Assembly: GCA_025084515.1 (NCBI GenBank)
Contig: JAJAGP010000180.1
Location: 310,001 to 374,000 of the forward strand
DNA: 64,000 nt
Direction: 5' to 3'
DNA from: Ancistrus triradiatus
Lineage: Eukaryota > Chordata > Actinopteri > Siluriformes > Loricariidae
Shown here: positions 33,801 through 46,331 of the stretch, piece by piece
How the letters are laid out: the number at the start of each line of letters is the position of its first letter
How positions within the stretch are numbered: the stretch's first letter is position 1
Notes under the pieces: model-generated
The model's database searches: none
Told to the model about the DNA's origin: nothing
Seen by the model: the letters and a program-made list of their open reading frames with translations, nothing else
Position numbers and translations under genes: made by a program

Positions 33801-36800
33801 GGATTTGAACCCTGGTCCTTCTGGTCTAGAGTCCAGTATCTTAACCACTAACTTGAAATCAATCCGGCAGAGTCCACGCCACGATCAGCATAGTTGGGAA
33901 CCATGAAGCCCCAGCGGATGGCTACAGCAATAAGCCATCAAGCTTCTACTGGGAAGTCCCCTGGGTCCACAAGCTTTTAGGAAGCAACTTTAGGACCCTA
34001 TCATGACATCATGGCAGTATAAAAAAAAATCCACAAATAAATGCAACAGTAATGCTAAAAAATGTAAACATAATTTGGGACGGACGAATTTCAGGGAGGG
34101 ACGGCTGACAGAATGTTTCAGGACCGTTTTGAAAAAAAGTTAGTCTGGAGCCCTGCCCCACTGTTTAAAGAAAGGCATAAAAAAGAGCAACTGAACTTAC
34201 ACAGACAAACCACAAATCTTCTGTAGTTCTACAATTACAGACTCTAGTCCATCTGTTTCTCTACATACACTGTCAGTCACAAATCTTCTGAAAAAAAATT
34301 CTCTGGACAGATTAAACCAAACCAGAGCTCTTTGGCGATGTATGCCAGCGTTATGTTTATAGAAGAGGAAATGTATCCTATAAAGAAAAGGGGCACCATA
34401 CATACAGTGAACCATGCTGGAGGATACATAATGTTGTGGGCTGCTTTGCTGCCTCTGGGGTTGGAGGCCTTGAAAGTGTTACAGGAACAATGAAATCAGT
34501 GAATTATTAGAGCAAAGTGTTCTCCCAAGTGTAAGAAAACTAGGTTTGAGTCCAACAAAATGGATCCTACAGCAGAACGATGACCCAAAGCACACATCCA
34601 AACTCACACAAGTATGGTAAAGAACAAAAAACCGGACTGTTTTAAACTTTAAGGTGCAAGAAGCTCACAGATGGCTACAGAAAACCTTTAGAGCAGTGAC
34701 AAATAATACATTTTGATTTAGTTTTAGTCAGGCTTTTGACTGCAACGTAATTTCATTTTACTCATAATTTAGTCATCTGAATTGTTTTTAGTTTTAGTCG
34801 ACTAATTATCGTAAGACTATAGTCCACTAAATCTACAGTAGGTTCGCTACCGCACACAACAACTTCACTACTTGCAGGCAGTGCTACTGAAATTTCATTA
34901 GCAATCCTCATAATCACCCGTTAGACAACTGCTGCTTAGCAAAACCAGATTGAAACACCTTCATCCACACTAAAGATGGGACCAAAGCCTCCTTTACCAG
35001 AAACGGTCAACACTGCTACAGCAGCTGTGAACTTTGGCACCAGCTCACAGTTCTCCAAGAAATATTTGTTTTGTTCATCTAATTTCAGCCATGCCTTTCT
35101 TTTCTTTGCCAAGGAAAGCAGAGTTGGCCAGAGAAAGCCTCTATTCCCGGCTTTTGCCTTTCTCTTCCTCCACTTTATCCCTTGGGAAAAACAAAAGAAT
35201 GAGGTGGAGATGTTATGAAACGCTGTGCCAGCTTGGCGGCAATCCAAGAGGGGTGCAAGTCCCTATTAAGACTGAAGAATGAAGCTAGATGAACCAGTTC
35301 TCAGTAGTTATCAACATGAACTAAATATTTTTTTTTTTTTTTTTTTACCATAGACTGGTTTTCAGCATGAATGTGCAACAGGCATGTTCCCCAGAAACTC
35401 TGTTTCAGTTCTGAAGAAATTCCTTTTGGCATCTCTTGTGCCAGCTGATGTAATCAGTTTCAACACTTTTGACAAAGACATTTTAGATGTTTGGGCAAAA
35501 CATGGCTTAAACTGAAATACATAGGTATGTGCTGCTTAACGTTCACACCATATAAACACCAATAGATATCCCGTATTATACACTAGGGGTTAGTATTATA
35601 TACCGTGTACTGCAGTGTACTGGTACTGCCTAATTAGACAAGTATCTAGTACAAGTAACACAGTACTGTATTTCAGCTAATCCATCTGTCAAGGAAATAA
35701 AAAGACTGAATAGGCTAATACTGTATACAGTACCGTGCAAAAGTCTTAGGTCACCATGCCTGCATTAGATCTGCTTTAGCAATGGTGTACTGACCACATA
35801 TAACTATTTTTTCAGTCTCTCTCAGAGTACAACCAGAAAATATAGTCAATTTGATTGCAGTATTAAAAAACTAAAAAGAAAAAAAGCAAACAAACACAGT
35901 CAGACAGATTGTGTACAAATGGAGGAAATTCCAGACCACTGTTGGTCGACCCTCCCCAGGAGTGGCTGACCAACAAAGATCACTCCAAGAGTGAGGCGTG
36001 TAATAGTTGGCGAGGTTACAAAGGACCCCAGGGTAACTTCTAAGCAACTGAAGGCCTCTCTCACATTGGCTAATGTTAATGTTCATGTTTTAGGTCATAT
36101 TTATGCAGAAATATAGAAAAGGGGTCACAAACTTTCTAAAGGGCTCACAAACTTTCAAGCACCAACCACTGTATATGCTTATCTGACTGCTTGTATTTAA
36201 GTTTGCGTTTACACACTATTAGCTCATGATCACATTTTAAATTAGTAATTAGATATGCACTGAGAAATCTGGCCACCAACAAACTGACAGAAAATGTTCA
36301 AAAGAGAAACAAGTCCAAAACTTTTAACTGGAAAAGCAGAGAGGACAGCAAACAAACAGAGTTTAGAGAGCAAAAGCTTAAACCTGGCACATAAGTAACA
36401 AGGTATTTAAACATCAAAGTGTCATTAAGAAAATGCGGAACAGGTGAGAGAAATCAGTTCACCAGCAGAAAGGAGCTTGGTTGCTTAACTGCTAGTGCCT
36501 GAGAAAGACAGGCTAAAAAGGGGACGGCAGGCAAAACAGTTAAGCATACCTAAAAAGTATCAAAACCTAAAAATATTATTTTAATGGTAATACAAATTTG
36601 AATGTAATTAAAAACTGTAGCAATTGCAGTGGTTAGCACGGTCGCCTCACAGCTCCAGAGATCCTTGGTTTGATGCCCACAGGCTCTGCCTGTGTCTGTG
36701 GGAGTTTCCTCCAGGTACTCCGGTTTGCTCCCACATTCCAAAGATATGGGCCAAGTCTGCTGGTGTCACTAAAGTGTGCCCACATCAGTGAGTGAGTGTG

Positions 36801-39800
36801 TGTGTGTGCATGTGGCTTGGGATGGATTTGAATCCTGCCTAGGGGTGGTTTCTGCCTGGGTTCTGGCAGCCTGTGACCCCGGGTTGGACTAAGCAGGTAT
36901 GAAAATGAATGAAGTAATGCTCAGTGCAGACATGTTCAGTCTGAGCAGCAGCATATCACAATGATGGTGGTGAGGCATCACTTCAGGATCTCCACATTAG
37001 ACAAGCAATCTGCTATCGCTGTTCACGTGAGGTAGTGATAATAAATATTTAGTGTGCCATTGCAAAGACACAAACATGCAAACAAAACTTTCAGTTTGGT
37101 TTGTATATGAATTTTTGATATCGCGAGCTTGTATCACTGGACCATGCTATAGAGAGAGTGCAACTGACTGCTGTGCTGGACAGGGTGGAGTCATGTGACT
37201 ACACACAGGGGATAGTGCATAAACACACAAAGTGGGGAAACTGAATAAAACAACAACAACAACGTAGTAACAGAATTTAGATAAAGCCGAGATAATAGAC
37301 TCGCGAGACAAAATGTCAGTTAAAGTGTCTGAATGTCAGTTTTGATTCATTTTCAATTAATTGCCCTGCCCTACTTGGAAATTTGGTTGACATGGATAAC
37401 TTGGTCAGCAACAGTGTTGTGCCAGTTCACAGCTTTTCTGAACTAGTTCAAGTTCAGTTCATACATGCTCAAAGTGAACAGTTCACGTTCAAAGTTCACA
37501 ATTTAAATTCTGAACTAGTTCAAAGTTCAGTTCATTTGACTTTTTTCGTGAGATATTCAAATAAATACTTTTTTTCACACTACAAGCTAGAAATCACTAT
37601 AACGTTCTTTGAAACTGCTCATTGTAGACATTTGCTCATGACCACTGCAATTGTGTACGCGGCGTTGCTATGGCTACCCCGCTCTGCTGCAATTCATCAC
37701 GGGTAACGTCGTGCGGAAGCCCAGTATGTTATTAACTAGCCAGTATGTTAACTAGTCTCAGCCGGACACTACGTTGCCCCCGCAATGCATTGCGCACACA
37801 ATGTCAAACCATTTCTGTCTGGTGATACATGATTAAGCGGCACCAGCGAGAATACAGGAGGGAGGAACTTTCTCTCGTTGCGTTTCAAAAGAGAAAACAG
37901 ATGTCACTCAGTTTTCAGTGGAAAACAAATTCCAACGTTCATTTACAGTGATGTCTGCCGTTCATGACACATAATGTGAACTAATTCACGTTCAAGTTCT
38001 TTATTAAAAAATGTGTTGGTTCAGTTCAACGTTCACGAAAAAATGAGCGTGTTCAATGAACGCCTTCTTTTGAACTCGTTCACGCACAACACTGGTCAGC
38101 AAACTATCTGAATGATGATAATAGGAAAAAGGCTGCTTTTCATTGAGATGATCAGAATTTAAAAAGTTAAAGGTTAAAAAGAGATGAAGGGTAAACTGGC
38201 TTTGAGTCGCTGCACGAGAAACATGTTTGAGTATCTGAATTTTGGATGCACTGTGTGCTGGATTAACATTTTGGATTAATATTTGAGACTCGAACAGGTG
38301 ATGAAGTTATTGTCAGCGAGTGCTGTGAACCAGTTCATTTGACATGACACATCCTAGCCTCCTCTGAGAGGTAGCAGCATGTGTATGCTGTTGTGTTTAG
38401 GCTGCAGTTTATTTGCTGACTTGTTTAAACTAACAGCCTATAAATAGCCCTACTGTGCAGGAGTTGACAGCAGAAAAATGCCTATGCAACAAGTCTTCCT
38501 GAGGAAACAGACACATTAAACTTACAGTTTGAGCACGGCAGAGCGCTTGCCCAGCATCATCTTCACAAAGTCTCTGTAGTTGATGGTCTCGCTGGAGCCA
38601 CCAGTCACTTCCGAGATCATCTTTTTCATCTCCAGGTGGGTTTTGGGCACACCGAGCTTCTCCATCATCATCTTCAGGCCCATCAAATCTGGTTAACACA
38701 AACCCAAACAGTAGTACATGCATACACTCCTGAGTATGAGAAAATGGTCCTAACAATAAATCATTGGCCAGAAAATTTGCAAGAACCAAGTCAAGTCAGA
38801 TCTATTTATATAGCGCTTTTTACAATGGAGCATTGTCTCAAAGCAACTTTACAAGTTTAGATTATCTCCTAATAACTACGTCCAATCCCAAATTGAGCAA
38901 GCCTAGGGTGACAGTGGCAAGGAAAAACTCCCTGAGTGTTATAGAAAGAAACCTTGGGAGGACCAAGACTCAAAAAGGATAAGAAGGTAAGAATGAAACT
39001 ACAGTCATGGAGTCATACTTCAACTAAGAAAATGTCCTCCTGTCTCCTGTGCCACCATTTGCTAAAAACAAAGTTGAACCAGGAGTGACAGATGCACTAT
39101 ATACACAAAACTTTGTGGACACCTAAAGATGATATCCAAAACATGGGTATTAGTACGGAAATTGCTCCAATTATGCTGCCACAACAGTCTTTGTTCTTCT
39201 AAAATGGTTTTCCACTACATTTTGAAACACGACTGTGAGGTCAGCTTCTGATCTTCGACAATAAGCTCTGGCTCATTTTTGGCATTCCAGTGCATTTTCA
39301 AGGTGTCGGAAGTTGAGGTCAAGGATCTATGCAAGCCAGCCATGTAGTCAATAAATCTCTATGGGCATGTTTATTCATACTGTCATATTGAGAAATACTG
39401 GTGTATTCAGTACAACCCATCTACTGCCACTGCCAGAAATGTTTGCTTTATATTATGAATGTGTTACAAATGAGTGTTGCTGAAATAACAGAGTGCAATA
39501 ATTAGAAGGGGTTTTCACAAACTTTTGTCTAGCGTATAGCGTATCTATAGGTAGACATCTACTATATGCAGCCTTGTGAGAACCAAAGTAAACGAGTAAG
39601 AAAGTCTGCTCCAAAAACATCATGCATTGGTTGCTGTCAGAATCCACATAGCGGGTCTTTATCAGGGCAACTGCAGCTATTTTGAAATTTACAAGACCCG
39701 AAAGGCACAGCAAATCTCTAATTCCCTATCAGTTATTAGGAGAATAGGCCAATGCTTTGACACTAGGGATGTCGATTATGAAAATCCACTCAAAATGTCA

Positions 39801-42800
39801 GTGCCGATGCGTTGTTAACTGCAATGCACTAAAGGAAATGCTGGGGGCAGTATATCTTCCATTGTCTGTCATTACTGTATTCTGTACTAATGAAGAAGAA
39901 CTTCTTGATTGGTGGTGCTGTCGCTACCCGCGCATCCCCTGCCCAAGTCGTGCTGAGTGACAGGCGTGGCAGAGAAAGTAAGATGATGATGAAGCAAAAA
40001 ACGTGAGAGTGAACATTTCACAAGTATGGGAGCATTTCAGAGAAAACAAAACAAGTTCACTGCAAAGCACAGCTCTCGTTTCACAGCAGCAAATGCATGA
40101 ACATCTAAAACAAAAGCCCCCCTAGTTGTCTAATGCTACTTTGCATGGGTATGTTTGCCACTTCTTCACATTTTAACCAGCTACTGTTAGTATCATAATG
40201 TTTGTTAGGTGACCTGCTGGAATACAAGGTCTCATGGATGGTGCTTGCTAAGAGAACACTATTTCGTGCAGTAGTTAACGCTTTAAGTGCAATAGTTAAT
40301 CAGCAGTTTACAGGAGGACATATTCACATTTACGTTATCTAGCAGACGCCCTTATTCAGAGCGTCTTACAATTTTTACAATCTTATAATCCAAGCAATTG
40401 TGGATTAAGGGTCTTGCTCAAGGACCCAATAAGTGGCAGCTTGGCAGAGGCGGGATTTGAACCCTGGATTTTCTGGACCAAAGTCCAATACCTTAACCGC
40501 TAGGCTAAATATATTTATGTGTCATCTTCCCTATTTCTGCTGGCGTTGATACCTGCGTTCATTCTAAATAGTAAACCTCCTCCATTGAAAGACAGCCTGT
40601 TAGTCTCTGTGTCTGAACACATCAGTTATTCAGCTGTAAGATATTTAACCTGTTATGGTTTAATTGGAGTCTCCAGTCTGTTTACTACGAGTACTCTGGT
40701 TTCCTCTCACATTCCAAAGACATTTGTTAGTTTAACTGGTATCTGAAAAGTGCTGTTAGAGTGAATGTGTGAGAGAGTGAGAGAGAAAGAGTGAGTGTAT
40801 GTGCCCTATGATGGACTGGTGTCCTGTCTGGGCTTTGGGATTAATTTGCTATGTTAAGGCAGAGACTGGCCAGCAGGGTGGCCTTCACATTCTCAGGTGA
40901 GCAGACTTGAGCTGGTGTGGTAAAATATGCGCTGGAACAAGAGCAACGGTCACAGGAAGCAGAGATGACAGGCGTGTCAAAAATAATCGAGTGCAGCTAA
41001 ACTGGGTGCAGCATGGTCACAAAACTGTAACAATTTGTTCTAAAAGGAGGGACTGGCACTAGACTAAAGACTAGATTTGAAATATTTTGCTGATCGCCTC
41101 TTATGGCACCACATGCATTGATAATTACTCTGTACAGTTAAGCATGCCTGTGTTCTCGTGGCCAGCATGGCTTATCTTATCTGTATTTGTTCCCACTTAC
41201 AAGAACACAGGCTATAAATATGGCTGCTGTACAGACATGTTAGACGTGGGTAAAAATGACCAAAATACTCAAGGTAGGTGTATACTGTTACTGCAATGTG
41301 AAGTGACATCACAATCTAGTCATTTTGAAATAAATTCAAATCTAATACTATCTAATCAAGTAACCGTACTACCTGACATGCACAAAACCGCTTTTTAAAA
41401 CATTTCTCTTTAATTACAGTTTGAACATGTCAAGATACACATCCACTAATACAGGTCAAAGATAACAGAATGCAGTTTAGTGCCAGCATTCACAAAATAA
41501 AAGAGGGACCTCAACTTTGCTGAAGTGCCTGCTGCTCAGCAGTACATCCTTCAGATTAGGGGTGAGTTTTAGATCGCAAGCAACTCAAGTGTCTCCATGA
41601 CCTGCCTTAACAGAGAGGGTGTTGTACTAAAGGCATTGTTACTTGCTACTTGCACTAACAACCAGAAGCTACTCTTGATGCTATTTCAGTGCACATTTTC
41701 CCTGACTGCTATCCGATTAAACAGTAGATGGGTCCTTAAAATTCATTTATTTGACAAGCTAAAACACGAACCAGCTTGTGACTGAAAAAACTACTCACCA
41801 GGTTATTGGAAGTAGTTTTATTTTTACAACAGACATAATGCAAATGACAGTTGTGTGCAAAACATGAAATGGCAAGATTGGTACATCTGGTGGCCACACA
41901 AAACCCCAAATATTCCACTGAAACCCAGAGAGTGGGATCAACTTATGAGTGTAACAGTGCTGGAAATTGTACTGAATTAAAGATCAATGGTAAAGCCATT
42001 TGAAAGATGACTGACAAGGAGACAATGTCCCTATCCAAGGATACTGTATGAAATAACCAAAAACAAGAGCTTTAAGCGACCATGTAGATACTTACCCAGT
42101 CAAAAATGTTTTTCTAATACTGCTATAGCCCTGATGTAATCAAAATGCAGACAACGGAATCCAAAATGAACAGTGTCCAGTATTGAACATTACTACTGAT
42201 ATAAGGCCTAGCCAGACTTCAGAATCATATTTGACTTATTATTATTAGGGATAAATAGGGATATAATCTCCAATAATGGCTTAATTGTTGTTTTAATGAT
42301 GTGAAAGCTGACATTATCGATTGTCACTCACTTTGCAGAAAACAGTTAAAAACACGCCTTAAAAAGTGCACATATTCAATGCGTCATGCATCCAGGTTCT
42401 AACAAAGTGCATGACTGAAGTTAAAAATCAGTGAAAGAACTGCACCAGGAGACAAAACACAGACATCGCCAGCCTCACTTTGAAATGAAGGATGTTGCTC
42501 AAATTATGTAGGAAATAACTTGCCATTAAAGACTACTCAACAACCAATTAATTCACCATATGTGAACTAACCACCTAGCAGTATTCGAAGATTAAGACAA
42601 GCTTCAGAAGACAGCTATCCATGACAGTCTCAAACCAGCCAAGGTACTAGCACAGAAACATATTCGGCATCATTCTGCAAAAAAAAAGAGCTTTATGACA
42701 AAAAAACAGTTACATCACAAAGAAACGCTGCCAATTCGGGCGGTCAAGACTCAAGCACTCAAGCACAGATAGAAATGTTGGGTTGCTGCAAAGCTCGGCA

Positions 42801-45800
42801 TGCAGTTCCGTCTCAGGCAAATATGTAAATGATTACAGATGTGGTCTGATTAGACACTGGGTCTTGCCACAAGAGGGTGTAAAAGTGCTTCCCCACTGGT
42901 CTATAAAATTTCTCTCAGAGGCAACTTTTGAGTAGTGTACCTCTTGGTGAGAGATCATTGACTGCTAGACGTGCCTCTATGACACATTTGCCCACAGCTG
43001 GGCCTGTAGATCCTGCACAATCGTAGGTTTCTGAATGCAGAGTTTTCCTTTCTCCAAACAGAACGCTTTCCTTTTAAACAAAAAGTTCTATTTTGGTCTC
43101 ATCCGTCCACAAGACATTCTTCCAATAGCCTTCTGGCTCGTCCACGTGATCTTTAGCAATACATTTACAGCATTTAGCAGACGCCCTTATCCAGAGCGAC
43201 TTACAATTGATACAGTCTTACAATCCAAGCAATTGTGGGTTAAGGGCCTTGCTCAAGGACCCAACAGTGGCAGCTTGGCAGGTGGGATTTGAACCCTGGA
43301 CCTTTTGGTCCATTGTCCAGTACCTTAACCTACCACAGTCCTATAGCAAACTGCAGACGAGCAGCAATGTTCTTTTTGGAGAGCAGTGGCTTTCTCCTTG
43401 CAACCTTGCCATGCACAGCGTTGTTGTTCAGTGTTCTTCTGATGGTGGACTCATGAACATTAACATTAGCCAATGTGAGAGAGGCCTTCAGTTGCTTAGA
43501 AGTTACCCTGGGGTCCTTTGTGACCTCACCAACTATTACACGCCTTGCTCTTGGAGTGATCTTTGTTGGTCGACCACTCCTGGGGAGGGTAACAATGGTC
43601 TTGAATTTCCTCCATTTGTACACAATCTGTCTGACTGTGGATTGGTGGAGTCCAAACTCTTTAGAGATGGTTTTCTAACCTTTTCCAGCCTGATGAGCAT
43701 CAACAACTCTTTTTCTGAGCTCCTCAGAAATCTCCTTTTGTTCGTGCCATGATACACTTCCACAAACGTGTGTTGTGAAGAGCAGACTTTGATAGATCCC
43801 TGTTCTTTAAATAAAACAGGGTGCCCACTCACACCTGATTGTCATCATATTGACTGAAAACACCTGACTCTAATTTCACCTTCAAATTAACTGCTAATCC
43901 TAGAGGTTCACATACTTTTGCCACTCACTGATATGTAATATTCGATCATTTTCTTCAATAAATAAATGACCAAGTATAATATTTTTGTCTCATTTGTGTA
44001 ACTGGGTTCTCTTTATCTACTTTTAAGACTTGTGTGAAAATCTGATGATGTTTTAGGTCATATTTATGCAGAAATCTAGAAAATTCTAAAGGGTTCACAA
44101 ACTTTCAAGCACCACTGTATACCTTTACTCTGATTTCAATCGGTTTTGTCAGTCTGTGCGTGCATGCAAATGTAACCAGGTACAGTGTAGAGCTCCCCCA
44201 TTATCTGATTTCCTAAGTGCACGTAAACTCAATCTGATTTTCTGAAGTTATCAGATTATGTGTTTAAGTGCATGTAAACACGCTCATTGTTGCTGGATTA
44301 CCAACCCTTACCACAGGTCAAGGGCTTTTTTAAAATCTTTCTGAACCACTCTTTTTCAGTTGTGTACATCGAGGCAATGTCTACTCTACTTGTGCACCGT
44401 TTCAGGTCAATTTACATACAGATGCTGCTGTATCAAAGGTATGGCCACATTTCTAGTGGTAGATGTCGTTTATTGCCACACAGCTCAAAATAAGTACCAG
44501 CATCCTACAAGCATTTAATTCTATGAACTTGCAGGCTGTGTGAGTTTCAAGAGAAGGGTTAAAATAACAAAACACACAGGCCACAGATGCAGCTCATTGT
44601 GTTTTATAAGGTAATGTACTGATTCCTCATGTTTTTGCAACATCAGGCTCACAATACAGCAGCTGGACTAATGACACTGAGGTAGGGTCTTGTCTGACCT
44701 TCAAAACTGCATTTGTTCAATTCCAAAATAAAGGCTAATATTCACAGCTGTATGAAACATGCTTAATCCCAGCAGGAACTGCTTTCAGAATCAGTGTCAC
44801 TTTAATCTGCACACTTTCTATAGAATAAGGTAGTCTGGTGCATCATTCTTGACCTCACAACAACATACCAGCTGCTTGTACTCACTTAACGTACACAGGA
44901 AGAGGAGATTTCCTTTTTGTGGCATAGAACTAATATGAAATACAATGCTACAACCAGCTGCATGTAACACTGACTCAGTGCTCTGTATGAAACACTCCAA
45001 AGGACACATCTGCATAGGTTTCCTTTTTAAGGTGTAAAACAAAAATGACCCCATCTGAGAGTCACCAATACACCATGTAACTATGTTCTCTCCGTTAACA
45101 GAACAAGGTGTACAGAGTGTAGTACAATTACACACATTGTCTACGGGCACATTCAAATACTTTCAACACGTCCTCAAGTTTCACGTCTACAACAGTATCA
45201 CATTCACAGTCCACACGGAGGCTAGTCACTCATACTTAATCACAGATACGGCTCACACTTACCGATTTCTCCCTCGTCATTCAGATCAAATTCAGCATAC
45301 TTATCTGCAAAAGAAACCGAACGTGAGGGCATGTCACGGTAAAACGATCACAGAAATGCATTTCAGATGACTAACATGTACCAAAGTAGAAAATGTATTA
45401 AATGAGTTTTTCCTTTCCCCTGTGGCCCTAGGCTTGCTCAGTTTGGGACTAGACTTAGAAAATAGAAGATAATATAAAATCCTTGCTTTGAGGCAATGCT
45501 CCGTAAAAAAAAAGCACCATAGAAATGAATCTGACTTTGGCATTACTTTGTGAGAACCTTCCATTGACCATGTGTTACTTTAACTAAATAATGCTAATTC
45601 CACATCCACCTAAAGAACAACATAATGAACTTAAATTTGACCAATATAGGCTTCACTTCTGTAAAAATTCCCTGTCTGTGAGCACCAACCATTCTATATT
45701 TGAGGTATTCCTCATAAGACATGCACAAACTTTCCACTAACACACAGTACAGCGCAAAAGTCTTAGGCCACCATTACACTAGAAATACCATTGTTGTAGC

Positions 45801-46266
45801 AATGATATAATGACCATTTATAATTATTTCTCAGGAAGTGTAGCAGCCAAGAACCACTTATTCAGAAGGGAAACAGGGTGAAAAGGCTAAGATATGCTAA
45901 AGCTCACAAAGGATAGGAATAACGATCAGTGGAAAAGAGTATTATGGAGTGACGAATCCAAGTATTTGGGTCCAGTGAGGCACAATACGTCATGTCACAT
46001 ATGTTCATTATACTGTTGCTAATACAACAAATCTAATAGTGGCTTAAGATTTTTGCACAATGTTGTACTCCTGTAGCTAATTAATGTTACACCTACAGCT
46101 TCTACACTTAACCTCAGTGACCTGAAGCACATCCTTGTACAGTTTGCAGGTTAGATAAAAGGCCAGTTTTCCTTGTGGCCATCAACTAAATGTTTCTAAA
46201 ACCTTTCTATCCTTGTAGGCACATTTGCTTCTCACAATGTCCGACACACGCACACACACACTCACA

Positions 46267-46331
<65 letters not shown>

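Larger units (their letters stand above)
27931..38525 (-). other. aif1l: aif1l intron (10.6 kb), transposon-rich
   Basis: Bounded by donor GTAAGTTT (complement at 38525 downward) and acceptor CTTTCAG. It contains a LINE tail, a near-complete Tc1, a hAT fragment with a BED-finger remnant, a SINE, Tc1 fragments and a hAT MITE, each listed separately. The stretches 28000-28980, 32382-33081 and 36920-37400 hold nothing I can name. Confidence 0.9.
43028..44119 (-). mobile_element. Tc1/mariner family I copy with nested SINE
   Basis: The right terminus AAACTTTCAAGCACCACTGT is followed by TA. The transposase is on the minus strand (43330-43760). A SINE (43160-43335) is inserted between the segment for VDETKI-type sequence (complement around 43098) and LQFA, with a short repeat (TTTAGCAA/TATAGCAAA) at the two junctions. 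The left terminus is missing. Confidence 0.85.
38689..45262 (-). other. aif1l: aif1l intron (6.6 kb)
   Basis: Donor GTAAGTGT after the 45263 exon and acceptor TTAACCAG. It holds a LINE tail, a Tc1-type MITE, a hAT remnant, SINEs and a Tc1 with a nested SINE. 40860-42760 shows no repeat or gene I recognise. Confidence 0.9.

Noticed and set aside
34936..35282. Possible exon of 80-100 codons
   Set aside because: Both strands are open, no splice sites fit the aif1l phases, and the surroundings look like old transposon sequence.
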